Of a stretch of DNA of 64,000 nt, positions 62,295-64,000 are shown piece after piece. Location: positions 1 through 64,000 of the forward strand of contig JAFQTX010000035.1 of NCBI GenBank assembly GCA_017408825.1, read 5' to 3'. Position numbers and translations under genes: made by a program. Source of the DNA: Alistipes sp. (GTDB lineage: Bacteria; Bacteroidota; Bacteroidia; Bacteroidales; Rikenellaceae). Every line of letters starts with the position of its first letter. Position 1 is the first letter of the stretch. The notes beneath the pieces are model-generated. The model was not told the origin of the DNA. It saw only the letters and a program-made list of their open reading frames with translations, and made no database searches.

Positions 62295-62700
62295 AGTACT
62301 CTATGGCAAGGCGATAGGACTCCATGCCGAAGCCCATAATCGTGCCACGAGCCACAGGGGCTATCATCGACTGATGGCGGAACTCCTCACGTGCAAGTAT
62401 CGACGAGATATGCACCTCGACAACAGGTGTCGTTACCGCCGCAATAGCATCACGCAACACCACCGAGGTGTGGGTATATCCACCAGCATTTAGCACCACA
62501 CCGTCGTAAATGCCCTCAGAGCGCTGAATGGCATCGACAAGTTCGCCCTCGATGTTCGACTGATAGTAGTCGATGGTATGTTCTGAGTAACGTGAGCGAA
62601 GAGCTTCGAGGCAATCCTCGAAGCTCTCACTTCCGTATATCTCAGGTTGGCGACGACCCAAAAGGTTTAGGTTCGCCCCGTTGATAATCAAAATCTTCAT
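62284..62700 (-). CDS. aroQ: Type II 3-dehydroquinate dehydratase
   Basis: 138 residues of the type II family. NGANLNLLGRRQPEIYG includes the catalytic Tyr, followed by YQSNIEGELVDAIQ, LNAGGYTHTSVVLRDAI and EVHISSI with the catalytic His. It converts 3-dehydroquinate to 3-dehydroshikimate in the shikimate pathway. It starts the minus-strand run leading into the flippase gene, with an 11-bp overlap. The two functions are unrelated, so the linkage is probably only transcriptional. Confidence 0.96.
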   Translation of the reverse strand: MKILIINGANLNLLGRRQPEIYGSESFEDCLEALRSRYSEHTIDYYQSNIEGELVDAIQRSEGIYDGVVLNAGGYTHTSVVLRDAIAAVTTPVVEVHISSILAREEFRHQSMIAPVARGTIMGFGMESYRLAIEYFVK

Positions 62701-62792
62701 CGCACAGCAGTTTAATTAGTGTACGAATGGTCTATTTCTATGATCCATTTTATCGTCGGAATAGTGTAGGTACAACGCTCGGCGAATTTTAG

Positions 62793-62828
62793 AGCGATGG
62801 GCCGTACTGAGGTGTACTGCCCATTGCT
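62793..62828. other. Hairpin downstream of the kinase gene
   Basis: 15-nt arms 62793-62807 and 62814-62828 with one mismatch and one wobble, loop of 6 nt, no T-run. May protect or end the buk transcript. Confidence 0.4.
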
Positions 62829-62875
62829 TCTAACAATTCGTTAGCGGCAGTAGATGCGCTATTATCTCAATAAAA

Positions 62876-63943
62876 TTAGTACTCCTTAGCTACAGTCTCA
62901 CCCTTAAGAACTCGCAATGCATTCTCTGCCAACGACTCGAGCTCGTTCTCGCCAGGGTAGATCTTGATAGGAGCAAGGAACTTACAGTAATCAACGATGA
63001 TGTCGTTCACGCAGTCGTTCCAAGCGATACCACCTGTGAGAAGGATAGCATCAACCTGACCCTTGAGCACTACGGCCATCTCACCAATCCACTTAGAGAT
63101 TGAGTATGACATAGTGTCGAGCATAAAGCGAGCCTCCTTATCGCCACCAGCAGCACGCACCTCATTGAGCTCCTGAACATTATTACAGTTCACGTGGTCT
63201 ACAAGACCACCCTTGCCTGCCAACAGCTTCTTGATCTCAGCCTTGTCGTACTTACCCGAGAAGCAGAGGTCTACAAGATCGCCTGCTGGGAGAGTACCTG
63301 CACGCTCTGGAGCGATTGGGCCGTCGCCATCAAGGGCGTTATTAGTGTCGATAACACGACCCTTGCAGTGTGCCGATACCGAGATACCGCCACCCATATG
63401 TACCACTACGAGGTTAAGCTCCTCGTAAGGACGACCTATCTCCGCAGCATAGCGGCGTGCGATAGCCTTCTGGTTGAGAGCGTGGAAGATAGAGCGACGT
63501 GGGAGCTCCTTAAGACCGCTCACACGTGCCATATCCTGAAGCTCATCAACAACAACAGGATCAGCAATATATGCCTCAACGCCAGCAGCATCAGCGATGC
63601 GGCGAGCAATGAGTGCGCCGAGGTTACTTGCGTGCTGACGCTTAGGTGCCGAGAGGTCGGCAATCATTGTCTCACCAACACGATATACACCACCCTCGAT
63701 AGGGCGCATAAGGCCACCACGGCCGATAACAGCATCCAACGACTTGAGGTCGATGCCGTCAGCCTTCAGCGCATCGAGGATAATCTCCAAGCGCCACTCA
63801 AGCTGGTCAGCAACACTCTCAAAGCGGGCAATCTCCTCTGCCGAGTGGCTCAACTTCAAGGTCTTAACCTCCTCAAGGTCGTGGAACAATGCCACCTTTG
63901 TTGAAGTCGAACCGGGGTTAATGGTCAAAATATTATAAGCCAT
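62876..63943 (-). CDS. buk: Butyrate kinase
   Basis: 355 residues of the acetokinase family, butyrate kinase branch. ILTINPGSTSTKVALF is the N-terminal phosphate motif, GRGGLMRPIEGG (~93) is followed by VVVHMGGGISV (~180) and DGDGPIAPERAGTLPAG (~205). It transfers phosphate between butyryl phosphate and ADP in butyrate formation, or serves branched-chain substrates. A partial gene upstream fits phosphate butyryltransferase, the usual partner (ptb-buk). Confidence 0.94.
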   Translation of the reverse strand: MAYNILTINPGSTSTKVALFHDLEEVKTLKLSHSAEEIARFESVADQLEWRLEIILDALKADGIDLKSLDAVIGRGGLMRPIEGGVYRVGETMIADLSAPKRQHASNLGALIARRIADAAGVEAYIADPVVVDELQDMARVSGLKELPRRSIFHALNQKAIARRYAAEIGRPYEELNLVVVHMGGGISVSAHCKGRVIDTNNALDGDGPIAPERAGTLPAGDLVDLCFSGKYDKAEIKKLLAGKGGLVDHVNCNNVQELNEVRAAGGDKEARFMLDTMSYSISKWIGEMAVVLKGQVDAILLTGGIAWNDCVNDIIVDYCKFLAPIKIYPGENELESLAENALRVLKGETVAKEY

Positions 63944-63964
63944 TTTCTCTGTGATTAGTGGTTA

Positions 63965-64000
63965 TTATTTTGCTGACAAGCAAGCCAAAGCGATTGAGTA
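63965..64000 (-). CDS. C-terminal end of an upstream gene, probably phosphate butyryltransferase (ptb)
   Basis: Reading in from the window edge on the minus strand gives YSIALACLSAK then two stops. The tail resembles phosphate acyltransferase C-termini and lies 21 bp upstream of buk, matching a ptb-buk operon. Only 11 codons are visible, so identity rests mainly on context. Confidence 0.45.
   Translation of the reverse strand, partial: YSIALACLSAK

Noticed and set aside
63194..63904. 236-codon plus-strand frame opposite the butyrate kinase gene
   Set aside because: Antisense shadow of a clearly coding, conserved gene; no signal, domain or promoter.

Overview
The window looks like a chromosomal segment of a gut Bacteroidales bacterium. 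The gene content (mosaic susC/susD outer-membrane nutrient locus, fused lpxC-fabZ, PF14121-type putative porin, many short-signal lipoproteins, DUF1573 and BACON-type domains) is typical of that order. Many genes are preceded by the Bacteroidetes sigma-A promoter pattern TTTG-N19-21-TAnnTTTG instead of -35/-10 boxes. The moderate GC content and the dense intergenic repeat families suggest Rikenellaceae (Alistipes-like), but that genus call is inference. No phage, transposase, integrase or CRISPR locus is visible.

Layout. 221-11424 (minus strand): a starch or maltodextrin utilisation locus with an MFS sugar transporter, SusC, SusD, a very short SusE-type lipoprotein, a starch-binding SusF-like lipoprotein and two GH13 enzymes, one a lipoprotein and one secreted. 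Divergent from it is a LytS/LytTR-type two-component pair (11833-13991), then a capsule/exopolysaccharide export cassette (Wza-like, Wzc-like tyrosine kinase, small HAD protein; 14168-17790). 17.9-19.1 kb is a repeat-rich, gene-free stretch. 19.2-28.6 kb holds core genes: lytic transglycosylase, putative porin, PssA, mannose-1-phosphate guanylyltransferase, Lon, UbiD. 29-34.4 kb: ribosomal proteins S21 and S20, tRNA-Pro, tRNA-Glu, initiator tRNA, a DUF805 protein, and an iron/cobalamin-type ABC importer.

34.8-47.4 kb is the most unusual coding region. It is one tightly packed run of eight plus-strand genes for exported proteins, seven of them lipoproteins: two leucine-rich-repeat proteins, a subtilisin-like protease with an intact triad, a DUF1573 protein, a small lipocalin-like protein and a multi-domain Fn3-like protein. 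A perfect 10-bp inverted repeat overlaps its promoter. After it come lipid A genes (lpxA, lpxC-fabZ), a TonB-like protein, a K+/H+ antiporter, argR, two Ig/Fn3-like lipoproteins, thiL, two tandem paralogues built of 26-residue YD-like repeats, a Wzx-like flippase, aroQ, butyrate kinase and the end of what is probably ptb.

The strongest undescribed-looking signals are non-coding. (1) Eight copies of a 20-bp palindrome spaced every 65-67 bp at 18.07-18.55 kb. (2) Five head-to-tail copies in two loci of a ~125-bp long-palindrome element whose arms change sequence but stay complementary, and whose end forms the stop codon of both lpxA and argR. (3) A dispersed element made of 9-nt repeats in inverted orientation around a GC-rich core, present at four loci. 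(4) A hairpin element abutting the guanylyltransferase stop codon, with a second copy at the window start. All sit in intergenic gaps, mostly at gene 3' ends.
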